A DNA stretch of 64,000 nt from Kineococcus rhizosphaerae (GTDB taxonomy: Bacteria; Actinomycetota; Actinomycetes; Actinomycetales; Kineococcaceae): the NCBI RefSeq assembly GCF_003002055.1, contig NZ_PVZF01000004.1, forward strand, positions 186,001 to 250,000, given 5' to 3'. Every line of letters begins with the position of its first letter. Position 1 is the stretch's first letter. Positions 26,200 to 33,989 of the stretch are shown here, in pieces. Under the pieces are notes generated by a model that worked only from the letters and a program-made list of their open reading frames with translations, did no database searches and was not told where the DNA came from. Made by a program: the position numbers and the translations under genes.

Positions 26200-27516
26200 G
26201 TGGACGAGTCGAGCACCCCGGGGACGAGCGCCCGGGAGATCGGCGCCCGGGAGATCGGCGCCCGGGAGATCGGCGCCCGGGAGATCGGCGCCCGGGAGAT
26301 CGGCGCCCGGGAGATCGGCGCCCGGGAGATCGGCGCCCGGGAGATCGGCGCCCGGGAGATCGGCGCCCGGGAGATCGGCGCCCGGGAGATCGGCACCCGG
26401 GAGATCGGCACCCGGGAGGCCGCCCACCGGCTGGGGGTGAAGACGGCGACCCTGTACGCGTACGTGAGCCGGGGCCTGATCACCGCGCGGCGCACCCCCG
26501 GGGGCAGCCGCTTCGACGCGGCCCAGGTCGCGGCGCTCGCCGCGCGCGGGCGCAGCCGTCCGGCCGGCGCGGTCGAGACGGTCGCGAGCGAGCTCACGTC
26601 GCTCGACGGGGACCGCCTGCGCTACCGCGGGCGGGACGCGGTGGAGCTGTCGCGGACGACGTCGTTCGAGGAGGTCGCCCGCCTGCTGTGGTCGGGGACG
26701 GCGACGGCGGGGCCGTTGCGCCGCGACGAGGACCTGACCCGGCGGGTGGGGGACGTGCTGGCCGGGCTGCCCGCGGCCACGCGCCCCCCGGCCCGGCTGC
26801 GGGTGGCGGTCGCGGTCGCGGGGGCGCTGGCCCCGGCCGCTCCCGAGGCCGGTCCCGAGGCCGGTGCCGATCCCGAGCCCCTGCTGGCCGCGGTCCTGGG
26901 CGTGCGGACCTCGGTGGCCGAGGCCGTCGACGAGGCGCTGGGGGCGCCGGGCCGCTGGGGCCCGGCGCTGGTCCTGCTGGCCGACCACGGCCTGGCCGTC
27001 TCGACGGTCGCGGCGCGCGTGGCGGCCAGCGCCCGCGCTCCCCTGCCGTCGGCGCTGTCGGCGGCCCTGGGCGCGGCGGGCGGTCCGCTGCACGCCGGCG
27101 CCGCCGCGGCCGCGCACCGCTTCCTGGAGCAGGTCCTCACGGACGGGCCGGCGCGGGCGGTTGCCGCGCGCCGCCTGTCGCAGGACGGCGTGCCGGGTTT
27201 CGGTCACGTCGTGCACACCGCACGCGACCCGCGCGCCGAGGAGCTGCTGGACGCGCTGCCGCCCGGGCCGGTGGCCGACGTCGTCGGGCCCCTCGTCGAG
27301 CAGGTGGTCCGCGCGCACGGGGCGCGGGCGTTCCCGAACGTCGACCTGGCCCTGGCCGCGCACGCCCTGGCCCACGGCCTGCCCGCCGACGCCGGGGAGT
27401 TCGTGTTCGAGGTGGCCCGCACGGCGGGGTGGATCGCGCACGCCCTGGAGGAGTACCACGCCCCGGGTCTGCGCTTCCGCGTCCGGGGACTGCAGCAGAC
27501 CTCCCACGGGACGTGA
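26200..27516 (+). CDS. Citrate synthase family protein with N-terminal HTH and REIGA repeats
   Basis: The protein has about 438 residues. Residues 12-71 are twelve copies of a pentapeptide, ten REIGA and two REIGT. A MerR/excisionase-like HTH follows (REAAHRLGVKTATLYAYVSR, then GGSRFDAAQVAALA). The rest, from about residue 125, is a citrate synthase-like domain with GGPLHAGAAAAAH and GVPGFGHVVHTARDPR (both catalytic His) and AFPNVDLALAAHA (catalytic Asp kept). It lacks the Arg of the usual GHRVYK. HTH-fused citrate synthases are known in actinobacteria; the repeat is unusual. GTG 26200 is my choice. A TTG at 26185 would place the start inside the operator dyad. It may sense a CoA ester or oxaloacetate and regulate the divergent pair (inference). 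Confidence 0.82.
   Translation: MDESSTPGTSAREIGAREIGAREIGAREIGAREIGAREIGAREIGAREIGAREIGAREIGAREIGTREIGTREAAHRLGVKTATLYAYVSRGLITARRTPGGSRFDAAQVAALAARGRSRPAGAVETVASELTSLDGDRLRYRGRDAVELSRTTSFEEVARLLWSGTATAGPLRRDEDLTRRVGDVLAGLPAATRPPARLRVAVAVAGALAPAAPEAGPEAGADPEPLLAAVLGVRTSVAEAVDEALGAPGRWGPALVLLADHGLAVSTVAARVAASARAPLPSALSAALGAAGGPLHAGAAAAAHRFLEQVLTDGPARAVAARRLSQDGVPGFGHVVHTARDPRAEELLDALPPGPVADVVGPLVEQVVRAHGARAFPNVDLALAAHALAHGLPADAGEFVFEVARTAGWIAHALEEYHAPGLRFRVRGLQQTSHGT
26233..26412 (+). repeat. Twelve tandem 15-bp repeats encoding REIG(A/T)
   Basis: The unit CGGGAGATCGGCGCC is repeated ten times without change, followed by two copies with one base changed (A to T residue). The start of the HTH (CGGGAGGCCGCC) looks like a thirteenth, diverged unit, so the array may have grown out of the HTH coding sequence. 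Confidence 0.95.
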
Positions 27517-27689
27517 AGGTGCTGGACGCTCCGAGCCACCTCACCGGGTGGTTCCGGTGAGCGTCGAGGGTGAGCGTCGAGGTCGAGGACGGCCGCGCGG
27601 CGCTCGGGCCGCTGACGTCGCTGCGCCGACCGTCCGGGGAGCCGGGACGGTCCGGCTCCCGCTGGACCCGCACGACCCCGGAACGACGG

Positions 27690-27724
27690 CGACCCGCCGG
27701 TCGCACCTCGCGACCGGCGGGTCG
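27690..27724. terminator. 15-bp hairpin between convergent genes
   Basis: CGACCCGCCGGTCGC pairs perfectly with GCGACCGGCGGGTCG across 5 nt. It lies between the HTH-citrate synthase and the convergent ABC permease and can serve both. The rest of the 257-bp gap shows nothing clear. Confidence 0.8.
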
Positions 27725-27773
27725 TCCACCTGCCCGGACCCGTCGTCCGGGCCTCGTCGGGCCGAGCGCCGCC

Positions 27774-28601
27774 TCAGACGTCCCGCGACTTCAGCGTCAG
27801 GACCGCCAGCGCGCCCAGGAGCACGATCCAGCCGGCGAAGGCCGCGATCCCCGGGCCGATCTCGAGGTAGGCCGGCGAAGCGGTCAGGGTGCCGAAGTTG
27901 GCGACCGTGTTCGTCAGGAAGAACTCGTTGATCTTGTCCCCGCCCCAGGAGTCGGGGACGAGCCCCAGCAGCGGTGGCACGACGAACAGGGCGGCGACCA
28001 CCGTGACGATCGCCCCGGCGGAGTTGCGCAGCAGCGCCCCGACGGCCAGCCCGATGAGGGCGACGCCGACGATCGTGACGATGGTGCCGACGAGGGCCCG
28101 CAGGACGTGGTCGTCACCGATCGAGACGCCGAGGTCGCGGGTGTTCAGGACGGCCTGCCCCAGGAAGAACGAGACGAACACCGCCAGCCCCTGCAGCACC
28201 AGCACGTTGGCCGCCAGGACCACGGCCTTGGCGGCCAGGACGCCGACCCGGCCCGGGGCGGTGACGAACGATGTGCGGACCATGCCCGTCGAGAACTCAC
28301 CGGCGATGATGATCACGCCGAGCGCGGCGACGACGAGGGACGCGAACTGGGCGCCCATCATGTTGAAGGCGAACCCGTTCACCCCGGCCTGCGCCTCGGG
28401 CGGGCCCGAGGTCAGGGCCGTGCGCGCGGCGAGGGAGAACAGCACGCCGATCCCGACCGTGGCGACCACGGACGCGAGCATCGTGACGACGACGGAGCGC
28501 ACGCTCCAGAACTTGATCCACTCGGAGCGGACGAGCCCGCCGAACGTCACCCGGTGCTGCACCGGCCGGAACTGCTGGACCTCGACGGTCGTCGCGCTCA
28601 T
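27774..28601 (-). CDS. ABC-2 type transporter permease
   Basis: The 275-residue protein has six hydrophobic helices arranged as in ABC-2 exporters, with a short cytoplasmic start (VRSEWIKFWSVRS before helix 1) typical of the family. The ATG overlaps the stop of the ATPase gene by 4 bp and GAGGAGG lies 7 nt upstream. The pair makes a complete exporter with homodimeric permease. Substrate unknown; many such pairs export antibiotics or lipids. Confidence 0.88.
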   Translation of the reverse strand: MSATTVEVQQFRPVQHRVTFGGLVRSEWIKFWSVRSVVVTMLASVVATVGIGVLFSLAARTALTSGPPEAQAGVNGFAFNMMGAQFASLVVAALGVIIIAGEFSTGMVRTSFVTAPGRVGVLAAKAVVLAANVLVLQGLAVFVSFFLGQAVLNTRDLGVSIGDDHVLRALVGTIVTIVGVALIGLAVGALLRNSAGAIVTVVAALFVVPPLLGLVPDSWGGDKINEFFLTNTVANFGTLTASPAYLEIGPGIAAFAGWIVLLGALAVLTLKSRDV

Positions 28602-29575
28602 CGCGCGACCTCCTCTCGCACGGGGGATCCCGGGACGCCGGGTTCGGGGACGACCACCGCGGCGGCACCGGCGCTCTGCGCCTGGTACTCCACGGCGTTG
28701 GCGGTGAGCTCCATGAAGGCCTCCTCCAGGGACGCCTTGACGGTGGTGAGCTCGTGCAGGGCGACCCCGCGGCGGGCCGCCGCGTCGCCGATGCGCTCGG
28801 CGGACAGGTCGCGGACGTCGAAGCTGCCGTCGTCCATCACGGCCAGCGAGCCGCCCTCGGCGGCGACGATCTCCCGCAGCTCCGCCGGCTGCGGTGAGCG
28901 CACCGTCACCCCGCGCGGCTGGACGCGGTCGACGAACGCCGCGACGCTCTCGTCGGCGATGAGCCGGCCCTTGCCGATGACGACGAGGTGCTCGGCGGTC
29001 AGCGCCATCTCGCTCATGAGGTGCGAGGACACGAACACCGCCCGCCCCTGACGGGCCAGTTCCTTCATGAGGTTGCGGATCCACAGGATGCCGTCGGGGT
29101 CCAGGCCGTTGACGGGTTCGTCGAACATCACGGTCGACGGGTCGCCCAGCAGGGCCGAGGCGATGCCGAGGCGCTGCCCCATGCCCAGGGAGAACCCGCC
29201 GGCCCGCTTGCGGGCGACCTCGCCGAGGCCGACGAGGTCGATGACCTCGTCCACCCGGGAGTTCGGGATGCCGGCCGTGGCGGCCATGGCCTGCAGGTGC
29301 TTGTACGCCGAGCGGCCCGTGTGGACCGCCTTGGCGTCCAGCAGCGCGCCGACGGTCGACAGCGGGGCGCGGTGCGCCGTGAACGGCCGGCCGTCGACGA
29401 GCACCTGACCGGCGGTGGGCCGGTCGAGCCCGACGATCATCCGCATGGTCGTGGACTTGCCGGACCCGTTGGGTCCGAGGAACCCGGTGACGATGCCCGG
29501 GCGCACGGTGAAGCTGAGGTCGTGCACGGCCACCTTCTTGCCGTAGACCTTGCGCAGGCCGACCGCCTCGATCAT
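28598..29575 (-). CDS. ABC transporter ATP-binding protein (ABC-2 exporter)
   Basis: The 325-residue ATPase has Walker A LGPNGSGKSTTMRMI, signature FSLGMGQRLGIAS (an altered LSGGQ), Walker B TVMFDEPVNGLDPDG and the switch His in SSHLMSE. A C-terminal extension of about 90 residues is typical of DrrA/CcmA-type exporters. ATG 29575 (MIEAVGLRKVYG) has AAGGG 7 nt upstream. The open frame before it has no similarity. It is followed directly by the permease gene. Confidence 0.92.
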   Translation of the reverse strand: MIEAVGLRKVYGKKVAVHDLSFTVRPGIVTGFLGPNGSGKSTTMRMIVGLDRPTAGQVLVDGRPFTAHRAPLSTVGALLDAKAVHTGRSAYKHLQAMAATAGIPNSRVDEVIDLVGLGEVARKRAGGFSLGMGQRLGIASALLGDPSTVMFDEPVNGLDPDGILWIRNLMKELARQGRAVFVSSHLMSEMALTAEHLVVIGKGRLIADESVAAFVDRVQPRGVTVRSPQPAELREIVAAEGGSLAVMDDGSFDVRDLSAERIGDAAARRGVALHELTTVKASLEEAFMELTANAVEYQAQSAGAAAVVVPEPGVPGSPVREEVAR

Positions 29576-29765
29576 GAGGAGCCCTTCGGTGAGTGGTGGG
29601 TCGAACGGGGACGAGGACGCCGGGGGCCCTCGGACGGGGCCCCGCAGCGGAACGTCCCGATCGTCACGCACCGTGCCCGGCGGCCGCATCCGTCGTTGGG
29701 CGCACCCGCCGTCGGAAGGAGGGATGGTCCCCTCCCCCCTGCGGTGCCCCCGCGGGCCACCCCCC

Positions 29766-29801
29766 GCACGACGAACGGCACGACGAACGGCACGACGGAC
29801 G
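29766..29801. repeat. Three 12-bp repeats upstream of the ABC exporter
   Basis: GCACGACGAACG is present twice, then once with one change, in the gap between lsr2 and the ATPase gene. Confidence 0.75.
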
Positions 29802-29816
29802 AGGCGGGAACGACGA

Positions 29817-29848
29817 AGGGCCCGACCACCGGGTGGTGGTCGGGCCCT
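29817..29848. terminator. 14-bp hairpin after lsr2
   Basis: AGGGCCCGACCACC pairs perfectly with GGTGGTCGGGCCCT across GGGT, 12 bp after the lsr2 stop. Confidence 0.85.
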
Positions 29849-29860
29849 GCGTGGGTGGGG

Positions 29861-30217
29861 TCAGTGCGCGGCGTCGAACGCCTGCAGCACCTCGGCGGAG
29901 ATCCGGCCGCGGTCGGAGACCGTGTAGCCGTTCTCGCGGGCCCAGGTGCGGACCTCGGTGGTGTCCCGCTCCGGACCGCCGGCGGCGCGGGCGGCCGGCT
30001 TCGGGGCCGCGGCGGCGGTCTTGCGGCTCGCACCGGTGCGGCCGCCGACGCGGCGGGCGTGCCCGACCCACGGGGCGAAGGCCTCGCGCAGGGCGGCGGC
30101 GTGCTCGTCGGAGAGGTCGATCTCGTAGTTGACCCCGTCGAGGGAGAAGGTCAGCGTCTCCGTCGCCTCACCGGCGTCGATGTCGTCGACGAGGAGGACC
30201 TGCACCTTCTGCGCCAT
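29861..30217 (-). CDS. lsr2: Nucleoid-associated protein Lsr2
   Basis: Lsr2 bridges DNA and silences AT-rich and horizontally acquired genes. The 118-residue protein has the N-terminal dimerisation domain (KVQVLLVDDIDAGEATETL, then SLDGVNYEIDLS), a basic Ala/Pro linker, and the C-terminal DNA-binding domain with the AT-hook-like RGR in ENGYTVSDRGRISAEVLQ. Start ATG 30217 (MAQKVQVLL) with AAAGGA upstream. Neighbours clpC and lysS match Rv3596c-Rv3598c. Confidence 0.96.
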   Translation of the reverse strand: MAQKVQVLLVDDIDAGEATETLTFSLDGVNYEIDLSDEHAAALREAFAPWVGHARRVGGRTGASRKTAAAAPKPAARAAGGPERDTTEVRTWARENGYTVSDRGRISAEVLQAFDAAH

Positions 30218-30274
30218 CAGGGTCTTTCCTTTCACAAAAGTGGACGACCGGCGTGGGTGCACCGGGCGAAGAAC

Positions 30275-30304
30275 ACTCTGGCGCATTCGTGAGCGCGGGG
30301 TCAA
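30275..30304 (-). promoter_or_regulatory. Candidate promoter of lsr2
   Basis: On the minus strand TTGACC (30299-30304) is followed 18 bp later by CAGAGT (30275-30280). The transcript would have a leader of about 50 nt that includes the AAAGGA ribosome site. Confidence 0.45.
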
Positions 30305-30337
30305 ATCACCCGGGAAAGGAAAAGCCGTGTCGCGACT

Positions 30338-30505
30338 TCAGGAAGGGCCGTCGGTCGGGGCGCTTTCGGCGGAAGCGCGTCGTTCGGCGCGCACGCGGGC
30401 CGCGGCGGCCCGTTCCCGGCGGTCGGCGTGCAGGATGGAACGCATCAGGAGGACGAACAGCACGGCCAGTCCCGCGGAGGGCAGGAGAGCGGCGAGGTAT
30501 TCCAC
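30338..30505 (-). CDS. Small single-helix membrane protein between lysS and lsr2
   Basis: The 55-residue product starts VEYLAALLPSAGLAVLFVLL, a membrane helix reached within three residues of the start. A strongly basic amphipathic stretch (ADRRERAAAARVRAERR) and a short polar tail follow. Small membrane proteins of this kind sit between lysS and lsr2 in other actinobacteria. Function unknown. The GTG is 6 nt after TACCCT, so the message is likely leaderless. Confidence 0.75.
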   Translation of the reverse strand: MEYLAALLPSAGLAVLFVLLMRSILHADRRERAAAARVRAERRASAESAPTDGPS

Positions 30506-30511
30506 CCGACC

Positions 30512-30517
30512 AGGGTA
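30512..30517 (-). promoter_or_regulatory. Leaderless -10 hexamer for the small membrane protein
   Basis: TACCCT on the minus strand ends 6 nt before the GTG at 30505. Confidence 0.5.
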
Positions 30518-30550
30518 CGTCGCCGCCGTCCTGCTCCCGCGGTGAGCGGC

Positions 30551-32065
30551 TCAGCGGGGCTTGACCAGCGGGAACGTGATGGTCTCGCGGATCCCGAGCC
30601 CCGTCAGGGCCATGAGCAGGCGGTCGATCCCCATCCCCATGCCCCCCGTGGGCGGCATCCCGTGCTCCTGGGCGCGCAGGAAGTCCTCGTCGATGCGCAT
30701 GGCCTCGTCGTCGCCGAGGTCGGCCAGCTTCGCCTGCTCCACGAAGCGCTGGCGCTGCACGACGGGGTCGACGAGCTCGGAGTACCCGGTGGCGAGCTCG
30801 AATCCGCGCACGTACAGGTCCCACTTCTCCACCACACCCGGCACGGAACGGTGCGCCCGCACCAGCGGGGACGTTTCCACGGGGAAGTCGCGCACGAAGG
30901 TCGGGGAATCCAGGGAATCGCCCAGCCGGTGTTCCCAGAGTTCTTCCACGAGCTTGCCGCCGGTCCAGCGCACCTCGTCGACGCCGATGTCCAGCTTCTT
31001 CGCGATCTCCAGCAGGTGGGCCCGCGGGGTTTCCGGTGTGATCTCCTCGCCGAGGGATTCCGACAGCGACGGGTACATGGAGATCTGCTTCCACTCCCCG
31101 CCGAGGTCGTACTCGGTCCCGTCGGCCCACGTGACCACGTGGGAGCCGAAGGCGGCCTGCGCGGCCTCCTGGACGATCGTCCTCGTCAGGTCGGCGATGG
31201 TGTCGTAGTCGCCCCAGGCCTGGTACGCCTCGAGCATGGCGAACTCGGGCGAGTGGGTGGAGTCGGCGCCCTCGTTGCGGAAGTTCCGGTTGATCTCGAA
31301 GACGCGCTCCATGCCGCCGACGACGAGCCGCTTGAGGAACAGCTCGGGCGCGATGCGCAGGTACAGGTCGGTGTCGAAGGCGTTCGAGTGCGTCACGAAC
31401 GGGCGCGCGCTGGCTCCGCCGTGCAGGGTCTGCAGCATCGGCGTCTCGACCTCGAGGAACCCGCGGTCCTCCAGGGTGCGGCGCACCTGGCGCACGACGG
31501 TCGAGCGGGCGCGCACGTTCGACCGGGCCGCCTCGCGCACGATGAGGTCGACGTAGCGCTGCCGGACGCGCGTCTCCTCGGACAGTTCCTTGTGCAGGAC
31601 GGGCAACGGGCGCAACGACTTCGACGCCATCCGCCAGCTGTCGGCGAGCACCGACAGCTCACCGCGCTTGGAGGAGATCACGGTCCCGTGGACGAACACG
31701 ACGTCGCCGAGGTCGACGTCGGACTTCCAGCCCGCGAGGGCCTCCTCGCCGACGCCGTCGCGCGAGACCATGGCCTGCAGCCGGGTCCCGTCGCCCTCCT
31801 GCAGGGTCGCGAACACCAGTTTCCCGGTGCCGCGCAGGAACACGACGCGCCCCGTGACGCCGACCTCGTCGGTCGTCTCCTCCCCGGCCTCCAGGTGCGC
31901 GTACGCCGTGCGCAGGTCGGCCAGCGAGGTCGTGCGCGGGACCGAGACCGGGTACGCCTCGCCGCCGGAGGCGAGGATCCGGTCGCGCTTCTCCCGGCGG
32001 ACCCGGACCTGCTCGGGCAGGTCCTCGAACTCGTCCTCGGGCAGGTCGGGCGTCTGTTCACTCAC
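30551..32065 (-). CDS. lysS: Lysyl-tRNA synthetase, class II
   Basis: Charges tRNA-Lys. The 504-residue protein has an N-terminal OB-fold anticodon domain (about 60-170) and the class II catalytic domain with motif 2 [20 protein letters not shown] and motif 3 [15 protein letters not shown] near the C-terminus. Length is normal. GTG start at 32065 has no clear ribosome site, but TAACCT lies 7 nt before it. panC ends 19 bp upstream. Confidence 0.97.
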   Translation of the reverse strand: MSEQTPDLPEDEFEDLPEQVRVRREKRDRILASGGEAYPVSVPRTTSLADLRTAYAHLEAGEETTDEVGVTGRVVFLRGTGKLVFATLQEGDGTRLQAMVSRDGVGEEALAGWKSDVDLGDVVFVHGTVISSKRGELSVLADSWRMASKSLRPLPVLHKELSEETRVRQRYVDLIVREAARSNVRARSTVVRQVRRTLEDRGFLEVETPMLQTLHGGASARPFVTHSNAFDTDLYLRIAPELFLKRLVVGGMERVFEINRNFRNEGADSTHSPEFAMLEAYQAWGDYDTIADLTRTIVQEAAQAAFGSHVVTWADGTEYDLGGEWKQISMYPSLSESLGEEITPETPRAHLLEIAKKLDIGVDEVRWTGGKLVEELWEHRLGDSLDSPTFVRDFPVETSPLVRAHRSVPGVVEKWDLYVRGFELATGYSELVDPVVQRQRFVEQAKLADLGDDEAMRIDEDFLRAQEHGMPPTGGMGMGIDRLLMALTGLGIRETITFPLVKPR

Positions 32066-32072
32066 CCGGTAG

Positions 32073-32078
32073 AGGTTA
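32073..32078 (-). promoter_or_regulatory. Candidate leaderless -10 hexamer for lysS
   Basis: TAACCT on the minus strand ends 7 nt before the lysS GTG, in the 19-bp gap after panC. Confidence 0.4.
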
Positions 32079-32084
32079 GTGGGG

Positions 32085-32963
32085 TCAGTCGACGCCCCGC
32101 CCCACCACGAGGGGGACGTTGTCGATCAGCCGGGTCGAGCCGACCCTGGCCGCGACCGCCAGCAGCGCCTCGCCGTGGTGGTGCTCGGGGACGTCGGCCA
32201 GGTCGTGGGGGTCGACGAGGGCGAGGTAGTCGACGCGGGCGGCGGGTTCGGCGACCAGGACGTCGCGCGCGGCGCGGCGCACGGCCGACGGCCCCTCCGA
32301 GGCGGCCCGGCGCCCGGCCTCCAGGGCGCGCTGCAGGACGAGGGCGACCTCGCGGTCGAACGGCGTGAGGTAGCGGTTGCGGCTGGACATCGCCAGGCCG
32401 TCGTCCTCGCGGACCGTCGGCACGGCGACGACCTCCACGCCGAGGTCGAGGTCGCGGACCATGCGGCGCACGAGCAGCAGCTGCTGGGCGTCCTTCTGCC
32501 CGAAGAACGCCAGGTCGGCGCGGGTGAGGTGCAGCAGCTTGGCGACGACCGTCAGGACGCCGTCGAAGTGCCCGGGCCGGCTCGCGCCCTCGAGGACCTG
32601 CCCGAGCGGGCCGGCCGCGATCCGCACCCCGGGGTCGCCGTCGGGGTAGACGACGTCCGGCCCGGGGGCGAAGACGACGTCGGCGCCGTGCCCGGCGGCG
32701 AGGGCGAGGTCGTCGTCGAGGGTGCGGGGGTAGCGGGCGAGGTCCTCGTTCGGCCCGAACTGCAGGGGGTTGAGGAAGATCGTCACGAGCACGGAGGCGG
32801 CGCGGCGGCGGGCCTCGCGGATGAGCTCGGCGTGCCCGGCGTGCAGGGCGCCCATCGTCATGACGACGGCGACGGGACCGGTCAGGCCGGCGCGCGCGGC
32901 GGCGAGCTCGGTGCGGGTGCGGGTGACGACGAGGGCTGCGGACTCGGGGGCGGACGGGCTCAC
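32085..32963 (-). CDS. panC: Pantothenate synthetase
   Basis: Joins pantoate and beta-alanine with ATP to make pantothenate, the CoA precursor. The 292-residue protein has TMGALHAGH (HIGH-like), [29 protein letters not shown] and [10 protein letters not shown] (KMSKS-like), all intact. The start overlaps the stop of the DUF2520 gene by 4 bp. Same order as Rv3602c-Rv3603c. Confidence 0.96.
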   Translation of the reverse strand: MSPSAPESAALVVTRTRTELAAARAGLTGPVAVVMTMGALHAGHAELIREARRRAASVLVTIFLNPLQFGPNEDLARYPRTLDDDLALAAGHGADVVFAPGPDVVYPDGDPGVRIAAGPLGQVLEGASRPGHFDGVLTVVAKLLHLTRADLAFFGQKDAQQLLLVRRMVRDLDLGVEVVAVPTVREDDGLAMSSRNRYLTPFDREVALVLQRALEAGRRAASEGPSAVRRAARDVLVAEPAARVDYLALVDPHDLADVPEHHHGEALLAVAARVGSTRLIDNVPLVVGRGVD

Positions 32964-33841
32964 GGTTCTCCTGCGGTGGGGGCGGCGAGGGCGGCGCGGA
33001 CGGCCTGCGCCGCGGGGTCGGTCAGGCGGCCGGTGCCGGACGCGCGGTCGACGGCGACGGCGGCGAGCTGGGCGTAGGTCCGCGCCGTGGCGGGGTCCTG
33101 CCCGGCCAGGACGCGCAGGTGGGTGGCGACGGTCCCGGCGTCACCGCGGGCGACGGGACCGGTCAGCGCCGCGTCCCCGTCGCGCAGGGCGTTGTCGAGC
33201 GCGGCCTGCAGCAGCGGTCGCAGCACCCGCTCGGCGTCCTCGCCCACCGCGGCGCGCGCGGCGTCGAGGGCCTGGGCGACGAGCGTGACGAGGTGGTTCG
33301 AGCCGTGGGCCAGGGCCGCGTGGTAGAGCGGGCGGTCGGCGTCGGCGACGACGACGGGCGTCGCGCCCCACTCGCGGACGAGGGCGTCGGCGACGGGGGC
33401 CAGCACGGGCGGGCTCGTGACCGCGACCGCCGCCCCGAGCAGGCGCTGCAGGTCCAGCGACGTGCCGGTGAACGTCATGGCCGGGTGCAGCGCCAGCGGC
33501 AGGGCGCCGCGCGCGGCGGCGGGGTCCAGGACCCCGAGGCCGTGCAGGCCGCAGGTGTGGACGACGAGCTGGCCGGCCCGCACGTTCGGGGCGAGGTCGG
33601 CCACGAGGGGGCCGAGGACGTCGTCGGGCACGGCGAGCAGGACGAGGTCGGCGGCGAAGGCGTCGGCCGCCTCGACCCAGGGCACGTCGGGCAGGAGGGC
33701 CTCGACGCGTTCGGCGTCCTGCCGGGACCGCGCGGCGATCCCGGTGAGGCGGTGCCCCGCGGCCCGCAACGCGGCCCCCAGGACCGGGCCGACGCGCCCG
33801 GCTCCGACGACCGCCACGTCGAGCCTGCCCGCGGAGTTCAC
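32960..33841 (-). CDS. Rossmann-like and DUF2520 domain protein
   Basis: The 293-residue protein starts with an NAD(P)-binding motif ([17 protein letters not shown]), followed by a ketopantoate-reductase-like helical domain (DUF2520) with [10 protein letters not shown] and [17 protein letters not shown]. It precedes panC as Rv3603c does. It may supply a reduction step for pantothenate, for example of ketopantoate, as no panE is seen here (inference). GTG at 33841 follows TAGGGT by 7 nt. A start at 33868 would run into the palindromic repeat. Confidence 0.85.
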   Translation of the reverse strand: MNSAGRLDVAVVGAGRVGPVLGAALRAAGHRLTGIAARSRQDAERVEALLPDVPWVEAADAFAADLVLLAVPDDVLGPLVADLAPNVRAGQLVVHTCGLHGLGVLDPAAARGALPLALHPAMTFTGTSLDLQRLLGAAVAVTSPPVLAPVADALVREWGATPVVVADADRPLYHAALAHGSNHLVTLVAQALDAARAAVGEDAERVLRPLLQAALDNALRDGDAALTGPVARGDAGTVATHLRVLAGQDPATARTYAQLAAVAVDRASGTGRLTDPAAQAVRAALAAPTAGEP

Positions 33842-33848
33842 GTCCGGA

Positions 33849-33854
33849 ACCCTA
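33849..33854 (-). promoter_or_regulatory. Leaderless -10 hexamer for the DUF2520-panC unit
   Basis: TAGGGT on the minus strand ends 7 nt before GTG 33841. Confidence 0.45.
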
Positions 33855-33861
33855 ACCCGAA

Positions 33862-33965
33862 CGCGCAAAGCACACTCCGGACCCCTCCTCCGGGCCGCTG
33901 AGGGCTCGAAGTGTGCGCCGGACCCTCGGGAGGGGCCGTGCGGGGCGCGAAGTGTGCTTTGCGCG
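33862..33965. repeat. Long intergenic inverted repeat with AGTGTGC motifs
   Basis: CGCGCAAAGCACACT (33862-33876) is perfectly repeated in inverse orientation at 33951-33965. ACCCCTCC/GGAGGGG segments lie inside and can extend the stem. A third AGTGTGC is at 33911. The element fills the gap between the DUF2520 promoter and the 3' end of the SAF-domain gene. Confidence 0.8.
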
Positions 33966-33989
33966 GTGGTGCGGTGGAGCGGGGTTGTC

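Noticed and set aside
26233-26412. Possible CRISPR array or replication iterons
   Set aside because: Units of 15 bp without spacers lie inside an open frame and encode a regular peptide; no replication gene is near.
26148-26597. N-terminal extension of the minus-strand citrate synthase through the repeat array
   Set aside because: The extension is the antisense reading of the REIGA repeats and would remove the whole divergent promoter region. The ATG at 26147 fits the family length.
27517-27773. Possible small gene between the HTH-citrate synthase and the ABC permease
   Set aside because: All frames there are Arg/Pro/Thr-rich shadows without a start signal; only the hairpin at 27690-27724 is convincing.
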